Below, piece after piece: positions 26,124 through 34,155 of a stretch of 64,000 nt of DNA (the stretch's first letter is position 1; each line of letters starts with the position of its first letter). Location: positions 23,298-87,297 of the forward strand of contig JBLMYD010000010.1 in assembly GCA_050258095.1 (NCBI GenBank). Direction: 5' to 3'. The notes beneath the pieces are model-generated. The model was not told the origin of the DNA, ran no database searches, and was given only the letters and a program-made list of their open reading frames with translations. Position numbers and translations under genes: made by a program. Source of the DNA: VRUE01 sp050258095 (GTDB taxonomy: Bacteria > Actinomycetota > Thermoleophilia > Solirubrobacterales > 70-9).

Positions 26124-26144
26124 CACCCGTATCCTTGGAGGCGC

Positions 26145-27281
26145 ATGAAGCGAGCTACGAGCGCGGTCGTGGCCTTGTCGGTGATTGCCGGTTTGCTGAT
26201 CCTGGCGCCGGCTGCCTCGGCGTTCGTCTACTGGGCTGACGCGCAGAACAACACGATCGGGCGGGCCGGCAACGACGGGACCGGGGCCGACGACGCCTTC
26301 ATCCACACCGGCGCGCTGCCCTTCGCCGTCGCCGTCGATGCCTCGCACGTCTACTGGGTCAACCAGAACGGCGGCTCGATCGGCCGCGCCAACATCGACG
26401 GCACGGGGGTCAACAACAGCTTCATAACCGGCGTCAAAGAACCGGACGGCGTCGCGGTCAACGGGTCGTATATCTACTGGGGGACGATCCCGGGGCCGAT
26501 CGGCCGCGCCAACGTCGACGGCTCGGCGCCCAGCTACAAATTCATCACGGCGGCGTCTGAGCCCTGCGGGCTGGCGCTCGACGGCGGTCACGTCTACTGG
26601 GCCGACGACTCACTCTCAGCCGGGTACATCGGCCGCGCCGGCCTCGACGGCTCATTCCCGCAGCCCGAATACGTGAACCTCGGGGTGGCCTTTCCCTGCG
26701 GCGTGGCGGTCAACTCGGCCAACATCTACTGGGCCGACACCGGCTTCCTGGGCGGGGGCACGAAGATCGGCCGGGCCGACATCGCGACGGGCAAAAGCGT
26801 CGACCCGAACTTCATCGCCGGCGCCAACACTCCCTGCGGCGTCGCGCTCGACGGCTCCTCGCACCTCTACTGGGCCAACGGGGAAGCCGGCACGATCGGA
26901 CGCGCCAACTCCGACGGCACGGCGGTCAGCCAGAGCTTCATCGCCACCGGCGGCAAACAGATCTGCGGCGTCGCGGTCGACTCCCTGTCCTCCCCTTCCA
27001 ACCCCCCGGACACGACGCCGCCGCAGACGACGATCTCCAGCGGTCCCGGCAAGAAGCTCGCCACCGGCCTCGCCAAGTTCAGCTTCCGCTCCAGCGAGGG
27101 GGCGGGCGCGCACTTCGTCTGCAAGCTCGACCGGCGCAAGGCTGCGAGCTGCAAGTCGCCGAAGACCTACCGGCGCCTGAAGCGCGGCAAGCACGTCTTC
27201 CGCGTCTGGGCGATCGACGCGGCCGGCAACAAAGACCCGACGCCGGCCAAGCGCCGCTTCCGGGTGCCGGCCGGCGCGTAG
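26145..27281 (+). CDS. secreted YWAD-repeat (beta-propeller-like) protein with C-terminal Ig-like module
   Basis: 378 residues. A signal peptide (ending PAASAF) is followed by about six repeats of the form VYWADxxxxTIGRAxxDG, spaced about 42 residues, resembling LDL-receptor YWTD propellers. A threonine/proline linker (PPDTTPPQTTISSG) leads to a module with AHFVCKLDRRKAASC and FRVWAIDAAGNKDPTPA, a disulfide-containing Ig-like fold. It is likely a cell-surface or extracellular binding protein. Six repeats would close a propeller, but ligands are unknown. Confidence 0.82.
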   Translation: MKRATSAVVALSVIAGLLILAPAASAFVYWADAQNNTIGRAGNDGTGADDAFIHTGALPFAVAVDASHVYWVNQNGGSIGRANIDGTGVNNSFITGVKEPDGVAVNGSYIYWGTIPGPIGRANVDGSAPSYKFITAASEPCGLALDGGHVYWADDSLSAGYIGRAGLDGSFPQPEYVNLGVAFPCGVAVNSANIYWADTGFLGGGTKIGRADIATGKSVDPNFIAGANTPCGVALDGSSHLYWANGEAGTIGRANSDGTAVSQSFIATGGKQICGVAVDSLSSPSNPPDTTPPQTTISSGPGKKLATGLAKFSFRSSEGAGAHFVCKLDRRKAASCKSPKTYRRLKRGKHVFRVWAIDAAGNKDPTPAKRRFRVPAGA

Positions 27282-27292
27282 CTGCGGACTGG

Positions 27293-27343
27293 CCGGGTGC
27301 AACGCATTTGCCGTGTATTTCACGGCAAATGCGTTGCACCCGG
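27293..27343. terminator. 23-bp perfect stem-loop between convergent genes (copy 1 of a palindrome family)
   Basis: Arms 27293-27315 and 27321-27343 are perfectly complementary with a 5-base TATTT loop. It lies between a plus-strand stop (27281) and a minus-strand stop (27355), so it can end both transcripts. A 49-nt relative, same length with 37 matches, occurs inside the gene at 55710-57005, suggesting a dispersed palindromic element and not only a terminator. Confidence 0.75.
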
Positions 27344-27354
27344 TGTCTTGGGGC

Positions 27355-28944
27355 TCACCATGAGTCGACGAAGCGGCGGCCGGGCTTGGCGGCCGGGGCG
27401 TTCGCGCGGGCGGCTGCCAGAGTCGAGGCGATCAGGCCGCGGGTCTCAGCCGGGTCGATCACGTCGTCGATCTCGAAGAGGGCGGCGGCGTTGAGCGCTT
27501 TCGCGTTGTCTTCGGCGGCGGCGGTCAGCTCGCGCACGCGGCGCTCGCGCTCGGCCTCGTCGGCTATCGCCTCCAGCTCCTTGCGCAGGGCGAGCCGCAC
27601 CGCGCCCTCGAGGCCCATCGGGCCGAGGTGCGCCGAGGGCCAGGCGACCGTCAGCAGCGGCTCGTGCATGCTGCCTCCCGTCATCGCCTGGGCGCCGAGG
27701 CCGTAGCCGCGGCGCAGGATCACCGCCAGCAGCGGCACGCGCAGCGCCGCGCCGGCCAGCAGCAGGCGCGAGGTGTGGCGGACGAGACCGGTCGCCTCGG
27801 CCTCGGGCCCGACCATCATCCCCGGCGTGTCGACCAGGGAGAGGACGGGGAGGCCGAAGGCGTCGCAGAGCTGCAGGAAGCGCGCGGCCTTGTCGCCCGC
27901 CTCGCTGGTGATCGCACCCGCCATGTGGCGGGTGTCGTTGGCGATCACGCCGAGCGGGTGGCCCTCGACGCGGGCCAGCGCGGTGACCATCTCGGGCGCG
28001 AAGCGCTCGCGCAGGAAGGTGACCGAGCCGGCATCGGCGAGCGTCTCGACGATCGGGGCGACGGCGTAGGCGCGCCGCTGGCGTTCCGGCACGGCGTCGC
28101 GCAACGCCGCCTGGTCGGGCGCCTCGCCGGGCGGTGTCGCGCCCTGGAAGTAGGCGAGCAGGCGCTTGGCCAGCCGCGTCGCCTCGGCCTCGTCGACGGC
28201 GACCAGGTCGACGACGCCGTTGGCGGCCTGAACCTCGATCGGGCCGACCGCGTCGGGGTCGACCTTCCCCAGGCCGCCGCCCTCGATCATCGCCGGGCCG
28301 CCCATGCCGAGCGAGGAGCCCTCGGTGGCGACGATCAGATCGGCGCAGCCGGCGATCACGGCGTTGCCGGCGAAGCAGCGACCGGCGACGACGGCGATCC
28401 GCGGCACCAGCCCGGAGAGCTTCGCCCAGAGCGCGAAGGCGCGCGTGTCGAGGGCGGAGACGACCGGGTAGTCGGTGTCGCCCGGGCGTCCGCCGCCGCC
28501 CTCGGCGAAGAAGACGACCGGCAGCCGCAGGCGCTCAATCAGCTCGAAGAGGCGGTCCTTCTTGCGGTGCCCGAGGGCCCCCTGCGTGCCGGCCAGCACC
28601 GTGTAGTCGTAGGAGAGGACGGCGCAGGCGGCGGCCTCGCCGAAGAGCTCGCCGTTGACGCGGGCGGTGCCGGCGAGCATCCCGTCGGCGGGGGTGCGGG
28701 CGATCAGGTCGTCCAGCTCGCGCCGCCCGCGCTGGGCGGCGATCGCGAAGCGCCCGTACTCGACGAAGCTGCCGGGGTCGACCAGGTCGTCGAGGTTCTC
28801 CCGCGCCGTGCGCCCGCCCGTCGCGTGCCGGCGCTCCACCGCCTCGGGGCGCGCCTCGTCCTCTGTCAGCGCCCGACGACGCAGAACCTCGTCGAGGTCC
28901 GGGCGCTCGTCCTCCGGCGGCTGCGCCTCGCTCATCCGCGGCAT
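27355..28944 (-). CDS. acyl-CoA carboxylase carboxyltransferase (beta) subunit
   Basis: 529 residues, typical length for propionyl/acetyl-CoA carboxylase beta chains. The N-terminal crotonase-like half has RHATGGRTARENL and GTQGALGHRKKDRLFEL. The C-terminal half contains LPVLSLVDTPGMMVGPEAE and GYGLGAQAMTGGS, with the oxyanion-hole glycines. It transfers carboxyl from biotin to an acyl-CoA. No biotin-carrying alpha subunit is nearby. The poly-Gly FFAEGGGGRPGD and divergent N-terminus point to a less characterised subgroup. Start may be 28944 or ATG 28935. Confidence 0.87.
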   Translation of the reverse strand: MPRMSEAQPPEDERPDLDEVLRRRALTEDEARPEAVERRHATGGRTARENLDDLVDPGSFVEYGRFAIAAQRGRRELDDLIARTPADGMLAGTARVNGELFGEAAACAVLSYDYTVLAGTQGALGHRKKDRLFELIERLRLPVVFFAEGGGGRPGDTDYPVVSALDTRAFALWAKLSGLVPRIAVVAGRCFAGNAVIAGCADLIVATEGSSLGMGGPAMIEGGGLGKVDPDAVGPIEVQAANGVVDLVAVDEAEATRLAKRLLAYFQGATPPGEAPDQAALRDAVPERQRRAYAVAPIVETLADAGSVTFLRERFAPEMVTALARVEGHPLGVIANDTRHMAGAITSEAGDKAARFLQLCDAFGLPVLSLVDTPGMMVGPEAEATGLVRHTSRLLLAGAALRVPLLAVILRRGYGLGAQAMTGGSMHEPLLTVAWPSAHLGPMGLEGAVRLALRKELEAIADEAERERRVRELTAAAEDNAKALNAAALFEIDDVIDPAETRGLIASTLAAARANAPAAKPGRRFVDSW

Positions 28945-28973
28945 GTTCCCAGCCGAACGCTTGCGATGCCCCT

Positions 28974-29023
28974 CTTCGTTGAAGGGTTGTGGGGGCTGTA
29001 GCGCCTAAAACCCTTCAACGAAG
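28974..29023. terminator. 15-bp inverted repeat, terminator-like
   Basis: Arms 28974-28988 and 29009-29023 (CTTCGTTGAAGGGTT and its complement) are perfect. Read on the minus strand the right arm gives GAAGGGTTTTAGG, a short self-complementary hairpin followed by four T, suitable to end the transcript of the small gene at 29076-29249. The same 17-mer recurs at 31192-31208. It is followed by a GGA/G-rich microsatellite. Confidence 0.6.
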
Positions 29024-29075
29024 GAGGAGGAGGAGGAGGGGGGGGATTGCTTTTCCTCGCGCTCCTCCTCGTGGC

Positions 29076-29249
29076 TCACTTGTCGCCGCCCTCACCGTCG
29101 TCGCGCTCGGCGGACTCCTCCGGCTTCGGCTCGGGCGCGGTGTCCGCGACGAGCTTGGCGAGCGCCTTCAGCGAGTCTGCCGAGCCGCCGCCCGGCCTCA
29201 TCTCCGCCTGCCTGTGATTCGGGGATGCCTTGCGCTTGCGGCCCTCCAT
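29076..29249 (-). CDS. small hypothetical acidic protein
   Basis: 57 residues from ATG 29249 with a basic start (MEGRKRKAS), a short helix (SLKALAKLVAD) and a highly acidic, proline/glutamate-rich tail ending in ERDDGEGGDK. The frame continues upstream but that part has little coding character. A terminator-like repeat lies 52 bases after the stop. There is no family recognition; the gene call is moderate. Confidence 0.45.
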   Translation of the reverse strand: MEGRKRKASPNHRQAEMRPGGGSADSLKALAKLVADTAPEPKPEESAERDDGEGGDK

Positions 29250-29384
29250 TCCCGATCTTGTGACAGCCCGCCTGAGAGGTCGGCGCGGCGCTAGTGGAGT
29301 GTGGAGCGGGCCGTGGCGGGGGCGGGCGAACGCTGGTGTGTCATACACGTGCCGCGTGAGCGGGGGTGTCGGCTCCGGGGGTTT

Positions 29385-30080
29385 CTAGTCCTTCCCCTTT
29401 TTCACTTTCAGCTTTCTGCCTTTCAGCGAGCTGAACACCATAATGGCGGCACTCGTCTGGATCTTCTCGCCGTCGCCTTCGCCGTTACGTCGGCGCTTGT
29501 TCGATTCGATGCCAGCCTTTTCAAACCGCTGGAAGAAGTCGGCGGCCGCCTCCTCGACGTCTTTTCGACCCTTACCGTCGAGGATGTGACTGTTGCGACT
29601 CATGACCTCGTCGAGCTGGTCCGCGAGGAGCCCGGCTTGGATCGACTCCACCAGGTCCGTCTCGATTTCCTCCAGGATAGAGGCGGACAGTTTGGCCCTC
29701 ACCGACTTCGGCCACAGTGCCGCGATCCACGACGGGACGTAGACTTTTGAGGTCGCCCGGTAGAAGTGCTCGACGGCGCCTCGCCTCGGCTCCGTCTTGA
29801 CCATTTCGATGCACCCGAAGTCCTTGAGGACCTTGACGTGGTAGCTGACCTGGCTTAGGCCCTCGTCAAACTCCTTGGCGAGTTCCTTCGGGCTGGCCAT
29901 GCGGTCGTTGAGGATCGTGAGGAGCTGCACGCGCAGCGGGTGCGACAGCGCCTTGGCGATGGTCGTCGCGACCTCTCGACTGGCCGTCTCGCGCTGTTTG
30001 GCGGCGCTGGGTCCGGTGCTCGGCGGCCCGGCCTTCGACGCGCTCGCCTTGGATCGCCCAGCCCCTTTCTTTGCGGCCAT
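29385..30080 (-). CDS. ArsR-type winged-helix transcriptional regulator
   Basis: 231 residues. The ATG at 30080 follows a strong AAAGGAG. A lysine/alanine/serine-rich N-terminus precedes a winged-helix domain with ALSHPLRVQLLTILNDR, SPKELAKEFDEGLSQVSYHVKVL (recognition helix) and RGAVEHFYRAT (wing). The second half is alpha-helical and may bind a ligand or dimerise. No metal-binding Cys box is seen. Three TTGCTCA sites 95-142 bases upstream suggest autoregulation. Composition is lower in GC than core genes around it. Confidence 0.82.
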   Translation of the reverse strand: MAAKKGAGRSKASASKAGPPSTGPSAAKQRETASREVATTIAKALSHPLRVQLLTILNDRMASPKELAKEFDEGLSQVSYHVKVLKDFGCIEMVKTEPRRGAVEHFYRATSKVYVPSWIAALWPKSVRAKLSASILEEIETDLVESIQAGLLADQLDEVMSRNSHILDGKGRKDVEEAAADFFQRFEKAGIESNKRRRNGEGDGEKIQTSAAIMVFSSLKGRKLKVKKGKD

Positions 30081-30732
30081 CGGTTCAGCTCCTTTCGTGA
30101 TCCATATCTCTTGCGGTACTTGGGCAACCGCAGATTGGTATGGCGCTATCGATGGGCGGCAAGCTAGCGGAACTTTGCTCAAAACGAGCTGAGCAAAATG
30201 CGCTAGCCTCTCACATTGCTCAAAAAACCTTTAGCATTGAGGGGGTGAGGGGTGATGACGGTCAAGTCGTGTCCGATGGCGGTCCCGATGCTTTTGCTCT
30301 ACAAGACGCGCTGAGCGCAGGGGAGCAGGGGCCTGGCCGCTGGTCAGCCCCTCGCCTCCCACTCGGCGGACTATCCTCGGTGGCGTGAAGTCGCCGCTGC
30401 TCGCAGAAGTCCGGGGTGGCTCGACTCCGCCCTCACCGCCGTCGGCCTCTACCTGACGTGGTGCTGGCGTCCCCCACCGGGAGCGGCGCGACGTGACGAT
30501 CCACGCCCCGGCTACAAGCGCCGTAGTCTCGATTCCGACCCCCGCGATCTTGACCCCCTCGCCCGCTCGCGGGACCGGCAGCGCCAGCCTCGCCCTGACG
30601 ACCGGCGCCTACGGCTGGCACCCAGCCGTCCTCGACTCAATGGCGAACTCGACCCCGACTTTCCGCAGTTCTGATCACTCGACCTCTGTTAGGGTCGCGG
30701 CACTAGCGTTTAGGAAATGGGGAGGTATCGAA
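30081..30732. other. 652-bp region without a convincing gene
   Basis: Both strands were read. Open frames here lack ribosome-binding sites, codon bias or recognisable protein character. The region holds the TTGCTCA operator cluster near its left end and, at the right end, promoter-like DNA and a GGAGG ribosome-binding site for the lipoprotein gene. The frame that continues upstream from that gene is rich in Ser/Thr/Pro without pattern and is treated as non-coding. Confidence 0.5.
30174..30222. promoter_or_regulatory. TTGCTCA operator cluster
   Basis: TTTGCTCA (30174-30181) and its inverted partner TGAGCAAA (30190-30197) form an 8+8 palindrome with an 8-base spacer. A third TTGCTCA lies at 30216-30222. 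The layout fits a dimeric winged-helix repressor binding one palindrome plus a half site, and the ArsR-type gene begins 94 bases away. Regulation by that protein is inference. Confidence 0.55.
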
Positions 30733-30996
30733 GTGTCCAGTCCATCGCGAGCGAAGCGCGCCGCACTCGGCCTGATGATCGTCGTCGCTCTGGGGGTCGG
30801 GGGCTGTGGCGAAAGCGAAGGAAAGACGAAGCTGAGCAAGGACGAAAAGTACGGCATCGCTGAAGAAGTCATCGAAGAAGAAGGCTTCAGTCACTCGGCC
30901 GCACAGGAAGCGCGGGAAGCCGGGGAAGCCAACGGCCTCAGCCCACAGGAAACCGCCGAGATGGGTGCCGTTGCGAAGCACATGGGCGGCAAGTAG
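30733..30996 (+). CDS. small lipoprotein
   Basis: 87 residues from GTG 30733, preceded by GGAGG at 30721-30725 with 7-base spacing. A basic start (SRAKRAA) and hydrophobic core lead to a lipobox-like LGVGGC, so Cys22 is the probable lipidation site. The mature part is short, charged and helical: DEKYGIAEEVIEEEG, then HSAAQEAREAGEANG. It is anchored outside the membrane, with unknown role. It lies in the lower-GC patch beside the ArsR regulator. Confidence 0.68.
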   Translation: MSSPSRAKRAALGLMIVVALGVGGCGESEGKTKLSKDEKYGIAEEVIEEEGFSHSAAQEAREAGEANGLSPQETAEMGAVAKHMGGK

Positions 30997-31162
30997 TCGA
31001 GAGATGCATATCCGGTTCGCCCCAGCTCTATCTTTGTGCGCTCGTTGGTCTTTTGACCCCCGAAAGCGTGGGTAGAAAGAGCAATCGACTGAAGATCGGG
31101 CCTCAGCCTCGCGTGTCGCCGCTTGGAACGGAGGGGTCTCCCAGGCGAAGCCCGGCGTGCCC

Positions 31163-31210
31163 TGGAGCGGACCGGATACGAACCAGCGACCAAAACCCTT
31201 CAACGAAGAG
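31163..31210 (-). other. tRNA-3'-end-like fragment abutting a terminator-like hairpin
   Basis: Read on the minus strand, 31191-31163 gives GGTCGCTGGTTCGTATCCGG and then TCCGCTCCA, like the T-arm and 3' acceptor strand of a tRNA. The T-loop has T instead of the near-universal A58, and no 5' half is present, so it is not a working tRNA. Directly upstream on that strand CTTCGTTGAAGGGTTTT can form a short stem followed by T4, probably ending the 31235-31591 transcript. Such scraps often mark old integration sites. Confidence 0.4.
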
Positions 31211-31234
31211 GGGGGGGGTGCCCCCTGCCTGGTA

Positions 31235-31591
31235 CTAGCGTCGACCGAAGAGAAGCATCCCGCCTCCGATTGCGAGGATCGCGCAGAGCGCGACGTTGAC
31301 CACGCGGGTGGTCTCGTCGCTCGTCTGGATCGCGACGAAGGCAGAGCCGAGAGCGGCCAGGAAACAGACGACGACCGTCAGCCGTCGATGACCCAAGGTC
31401 CCGACCCGCTCTGGAGACTGGATAGACGAAGAAGGACCGGAAGCGTCCTCGATCAAGCCTTCGTCACCGAACAGTTCAGCGCGGCGCTGTCGCAGGCCAA
31501 GCCGAACCGCGTCCCGTTGGAACCAGAGGATCGCAACCACGATGATGAGGCCGACCCCGAATCCCACGAGCACCGCTGCGAGATTGCTCAT
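31235..31591 (-). CDS. small membrane protein, unknown function
   Basis: 118 residues from ATG 31591. An N-terminal membrane helix (AAVLVGFGVGLIIVVAILWF) is followed by a polar loop of about 45 residues and two more helices (LTVVVCFLAALGSAFVAI and NVALCAILAIGGGMLLF). No family is recognised. It lies 9 bases downstream of the glyoxalase stop on the same strand and probably shares its transcript, ending at the hairpin near 31200. Confidence 0.65.
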   Translation of the reverse strand: MSNLAAVLVGFGVGLIIVVAILWFQRDAVRLGLRQRRAELFGDEGLIEDASGPSSSIQSPERVGTLGHRRLTVVVCFLAALGSAFVAIQTSDETTRVVNVALCAILAIGGGMLLFGRR

Positions 31592-31600
31592 CGTCTGCTC

Positions 31601-31978
31601 CTACGGGCCGATCAGCTCGATCCGGTACCCGTCGGGGTCGCGCAGGAAGCAGATCCGGTGGCCCTCGGTGCGGCCGCCGGGGCGGTAGGGGGGCTTTTCC
31701 GGCTCGAGGCCCTCGGCGGCGAGGGCCTCCAGGGTCGCGTCGAGGTCGTCGACGAGGAGCGCGATGTGGTTGTAGCCGGTGCCGAGGTCGTAGGAGTCGA
31801 CGCCGTGGTTGTAGGTCAGCTCGAGGCGCGGGTCCTCGCCCGGCAGGGCCATGAAGACGTTGATCGCCTCCTCGCCGATCGGCATCCGGCGCACCTCCTC
31901 GAAGCCGAGCTTCTCGTAGAAGGCGACCGAGCGGTCGATGTCGCCGATTCGGTAGCAGGTGTGCAGAAAGCTCGCCAT
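31601..31978 (-). CDS. gloA: lactoylglutathione lyase-like (glyoxalase I) VOC protein
   Basis: 125 residues with the two beta-alpha-beta3 modules of VOC enzymes. Metal ligands are in LHTCYRIGDIDRSVAFY (His6), RLELTYNHG (Glu), YNHIALLVDDL (His) and GYRIELIGP (Glu). It should isomerise the methylglyoxal hemithioacetal. In this group the thiol may be mycothiol or another cofactor instead of glutathione. It is divergent from the PBP gene with only 41 bases between starts. Confidence 0.88.
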   Translation of the reverse strand: MASFLHTCYRIGDIDRSVAFYEKLGFEEVRRMPIGEEAINVFMALPGEDPRLELTYNHGVDSYDLGTGYNHIALLVDDLDATLEALAAEGLEPEKPPYRPGGRTEGHRICFLRDPDGYRIELIGP

Positions 31979-32009
31979 TTGCGGGGAAGGCTACCCGCCT
32001 CCCTACAAT
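31979..32009 (+). promoter_or_regulatory. candidate promoter of the PBP1A run
   Basis: A TACAAT hexamer at 32004-32009 is close to the sigma-70 -10 consensus and stands out in the GC-rich context. A TTGCGG at 31979-31984 could serve as -35 with a long 19-base spacing. Transcription would begin within about 5 bases of the ATG at 32020, so the message may be leaderless. No ribosome-binding site is seen. Confidence 0.45.
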
Positions 32010-32019
32010 TTGCGATCGA

Positions 32020-34149
32020 ATGGCGCGTCGGACGCGACGGCGGCGACGCAGGTCGCATACCTCTAAGTGGAAGAAGCTGATGGTCCCGCTCGGGGTCCTG
32101 GCTGCCGCTGCCGCGATCGCCGGCGGCGTCGCCGCCAGCTGGGCGGTCAGCGTCTACGAGTCGGCGCCGCCGCTGTCGAGCCTCAAACCGGTGCAGAAGG
32201 GCCGCTCCTCGGCGATCTACGCCGCCGACGGCAGCCTGATCGGCTTCATCCACTCGAGGAACATCCGCCAGCCCGTGCCCGAAAGCGCGATGCCGCAGAC
32301 GCTGCGCGACGCCACGGTCGCGATCGAGGACAGGAACTTCTTCCACCACGGGGCGCTCGACTACGCCGGGATCGCCCGCGCGGTCTGGAAAGACATCCTC
32401 GCCGGCGGCAAGCCGGTCCAGGGCGCTTCGACGATCACCCAGCAGCTGGTCCGCAACCTCTACATCCAGAACCCCGAAGACACGCTCAAACGCAAGCTCA
32501 AAGAAGCGCACCTCGCGGTGGAAGAGGAGGAAGCCCACAGCAAGGACTGGATCCTCACCGCCTACCTCAACACGGCCCCCTACGGCACGGTCGAAGGCGA
32601 GACCGCGGTCGGCGTCGAAGCCGCGGCGCAGACCTACTACGGCAAGCCGGCCAAAGAGCTGGGGCTGAAGGAATCGGCGCTGATCGCGGGCCTGCCGCAG
32701 GCGCCCTCCGAATACAACCCCTTCCTCGACCCCCACGCCGCGCTGGGGCGGCGCAACGAGGTGCTCGCCGCGATGCACGACCAGGGCTACATCGACGGGG
32801 CCGAATACCGGGAAGCGCTCCACAGCGGCCTCGGGCTCAGCCCCGGCCACAAGTACCGGACGATCCACGACCCCTTCCTCTTCGACCTCGTCCAGCAGGA
32901 GCTGATCCACAAGTACGGGATCAACACGGTCCGCTACGGCGGCCTCAAGGCCTACACGACGATCGACCCCAAGCTGCAGGAAGAGGCGCAGGAAGCGGTC
33001 GACTCCTGCGGCGTCTGCTACCCGGAAGGCGGCCCGGCGGCGGGCCTCGCCTCGATCGACCCGTCCAACGGCGAGATCGTCGCCCTCGCCTCGACCGAAG
33101 GCTCCGCCAGCGAAAGCGAATTCAACTACGCCTGGCAGGCGCACCGCCAGCCCGGCTCCTCGTTCAAGACCTACGTGCTGACGACGGCGATCAAGCAGGG
33201 CATCGACCCCTACACGACCTACTACGACGGCACCTCGCCGAAGACGCTGAAGATCCCCGGCGGCGGGCCCGATTGGGTCGTCAACAACGCCGAGCCGGGC
33301 GGGGGAACGATGTCGCTCGCCGAAGCGACCTGGGCGTCGGTGAACGTGATCTTCGCCCAGCTCGACCTCGACGTCGGCCCCGGAGAAGTGAGCAAGACGG
33401 CGCACGAGATGGGGATCGAAGCGCCGCTCGAATCGGTGCCGGCGGAGGCGATCGGCGGCCTCGCCGTCGGCGTCACGCCGCTGGAACAGGCCGACGGCTA
33501 CGCGACGCTGGCGAGCGGCGGCATCCACCACGACCCGACCGCGATCGGCCGGGTCGAATTCCCCAACGGCAAAGTCGACGAACCGGACCCCGCCTCGGGC
33601 GAACGGGTGCTGACCGAGGGCCAGGCCTACGAAGTGACGAAACTGCTCGAGGGCGTGATCACGCACGGCACCGGCACCGGCTACACCTACATGGGCTGCC
33701 CGGCCGAGGCGGGCAAGACCGGCACCTCGGAGGAACTCTCCGACGCCTGGTTCGTCGGCTACACGCCGCTCTACTCGACCGCGGTCTGGGTCGGCCACCC
33801 GCAGTCGCGCGAATCGACCGGCTACGGCGGCCCGACCGCGGGCCCGATCTGGCGCTCCTTCATGGAAGCGGCCGCGGCCGGCAACTGCCCGGAATTCCCC
33901 GAACCGGCGAGCCTGCCCGAACTCTCCGGCCTGCACGGCGGCCACACGACCTCGGGGGCCAGCGCCCACCACCCGGGCGAATCCGAAGAAGAAGAAGAAA
34001 GCGAAAAGCCCTCGAAGAAGGGCAAGGGGGGCGGCAAGGAAGCGGCTTCCGAACCCGAATCGGCGCCGGAATCGCACCAGGCGCCGGTGCCCGAACGAAC
34101 GCCCTCGCCGCCGCCCGCGGTCGGGGGCGGCATCGCCAGCCCGCACTGA
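32020..34149 (+). CDS. bifunctional penicillin-binding protein 1A (class A PBP)
   Basis: 709 residues. A basic cytoplasmic tail precedes one membrane anchor (PLGVLAAAAAIAGGVAASW). The GT51 domain shows EDRNFFHHGALDY and GASTITQQLVRNLY. The transpeptidase domain has Ser380 in PGSSFKTY, SVN in WASVNVIFAQ and Lys566 in AGKTGTSEE. The C-terminal 70 residues are a low-complexity Glu/Lys/Pro tail. It polymerises and cross-links peptidoglycan outside the membrane. It leads a collinear series of membrane genes ending at 39545. Confidence 0.94.
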   Translation: MARRTRRRRRRSHTSKWKKLMVPLGVLAAAAAIAGGVAASWAVSVYESAPPLSSLKPVQKGRSSAIYAADGSLIGFIHSRNIRQPVPESAMPQTLRDATVAIEDRNFFHHGALDYAGIARAVWKDILAGGKPVQGASTITQQLVRNLYIQNPEDTLKRKLKEAHLAVEEEEAHSKDWILTAYLNTAPYGTVEGETAVGVEAAAQTYYGKPAKELGLKESALIAGLPQAPSEYNPFLDPHAALGRRNEVLAAMHDQGYIDGAEYREALHSGLGLSPGHKYRTIHDPFLFDLVQQELIHKYGINTVRYGGLKAYTTIDPKLQEEAQEAVDSCGVCYPEGGPAAGLASIDPSNGEIVALASTEGSASESEFNYAWQAHRQPGSSFKTYVLTTAIKQGIDPYTTYYDGTSPKTLKIPGGGPDWVVNNAEPGGGTMSLAEATWASVNVIFAQLDLDVGPGEVSKTAHEMGIEAPLESVPAEAIGGLAVGVTPLEQADGYATLASGGIHHDPTAIGRVEFPNGKVDEPDPASGERVLTEGQAYEVTKLLEGVITHGTGTGYTYMGCPAEAGKTGTSEELSDAWFVGYTPLYSTAVWVGHPQSRESTGYGGPTAGPIWRSFMEAAAAGNCPEFPEPASLPELSGLHGGHTTSGASAHHPGESEEEEESEKPSKKGKGGGKEAASEPESAPESHQAPVPERTPSPPPAVGGGIASPH

Positions 34150-34155
34150 TCTGGC

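Noticed and set aside
30703..31203. 166-codon minus-strand frame across the lipoprotein gene
   Set aside because: Antisense to a gene with a clear ribosome-binding site and lipobox; its start lies in the tRNA-like scrap.
31208..31218. G9 tract as G-quadruplex
   Set aside because: A single G run without neighbouring G tracts cannot form a quadruplex alone.
31816..34146. Long minus-strand frame opposite PBP1A
   Set aside because: Composition is repetitive Arg/Val/Gly/Asp with no domain; the plus strand has all PBP motifs.
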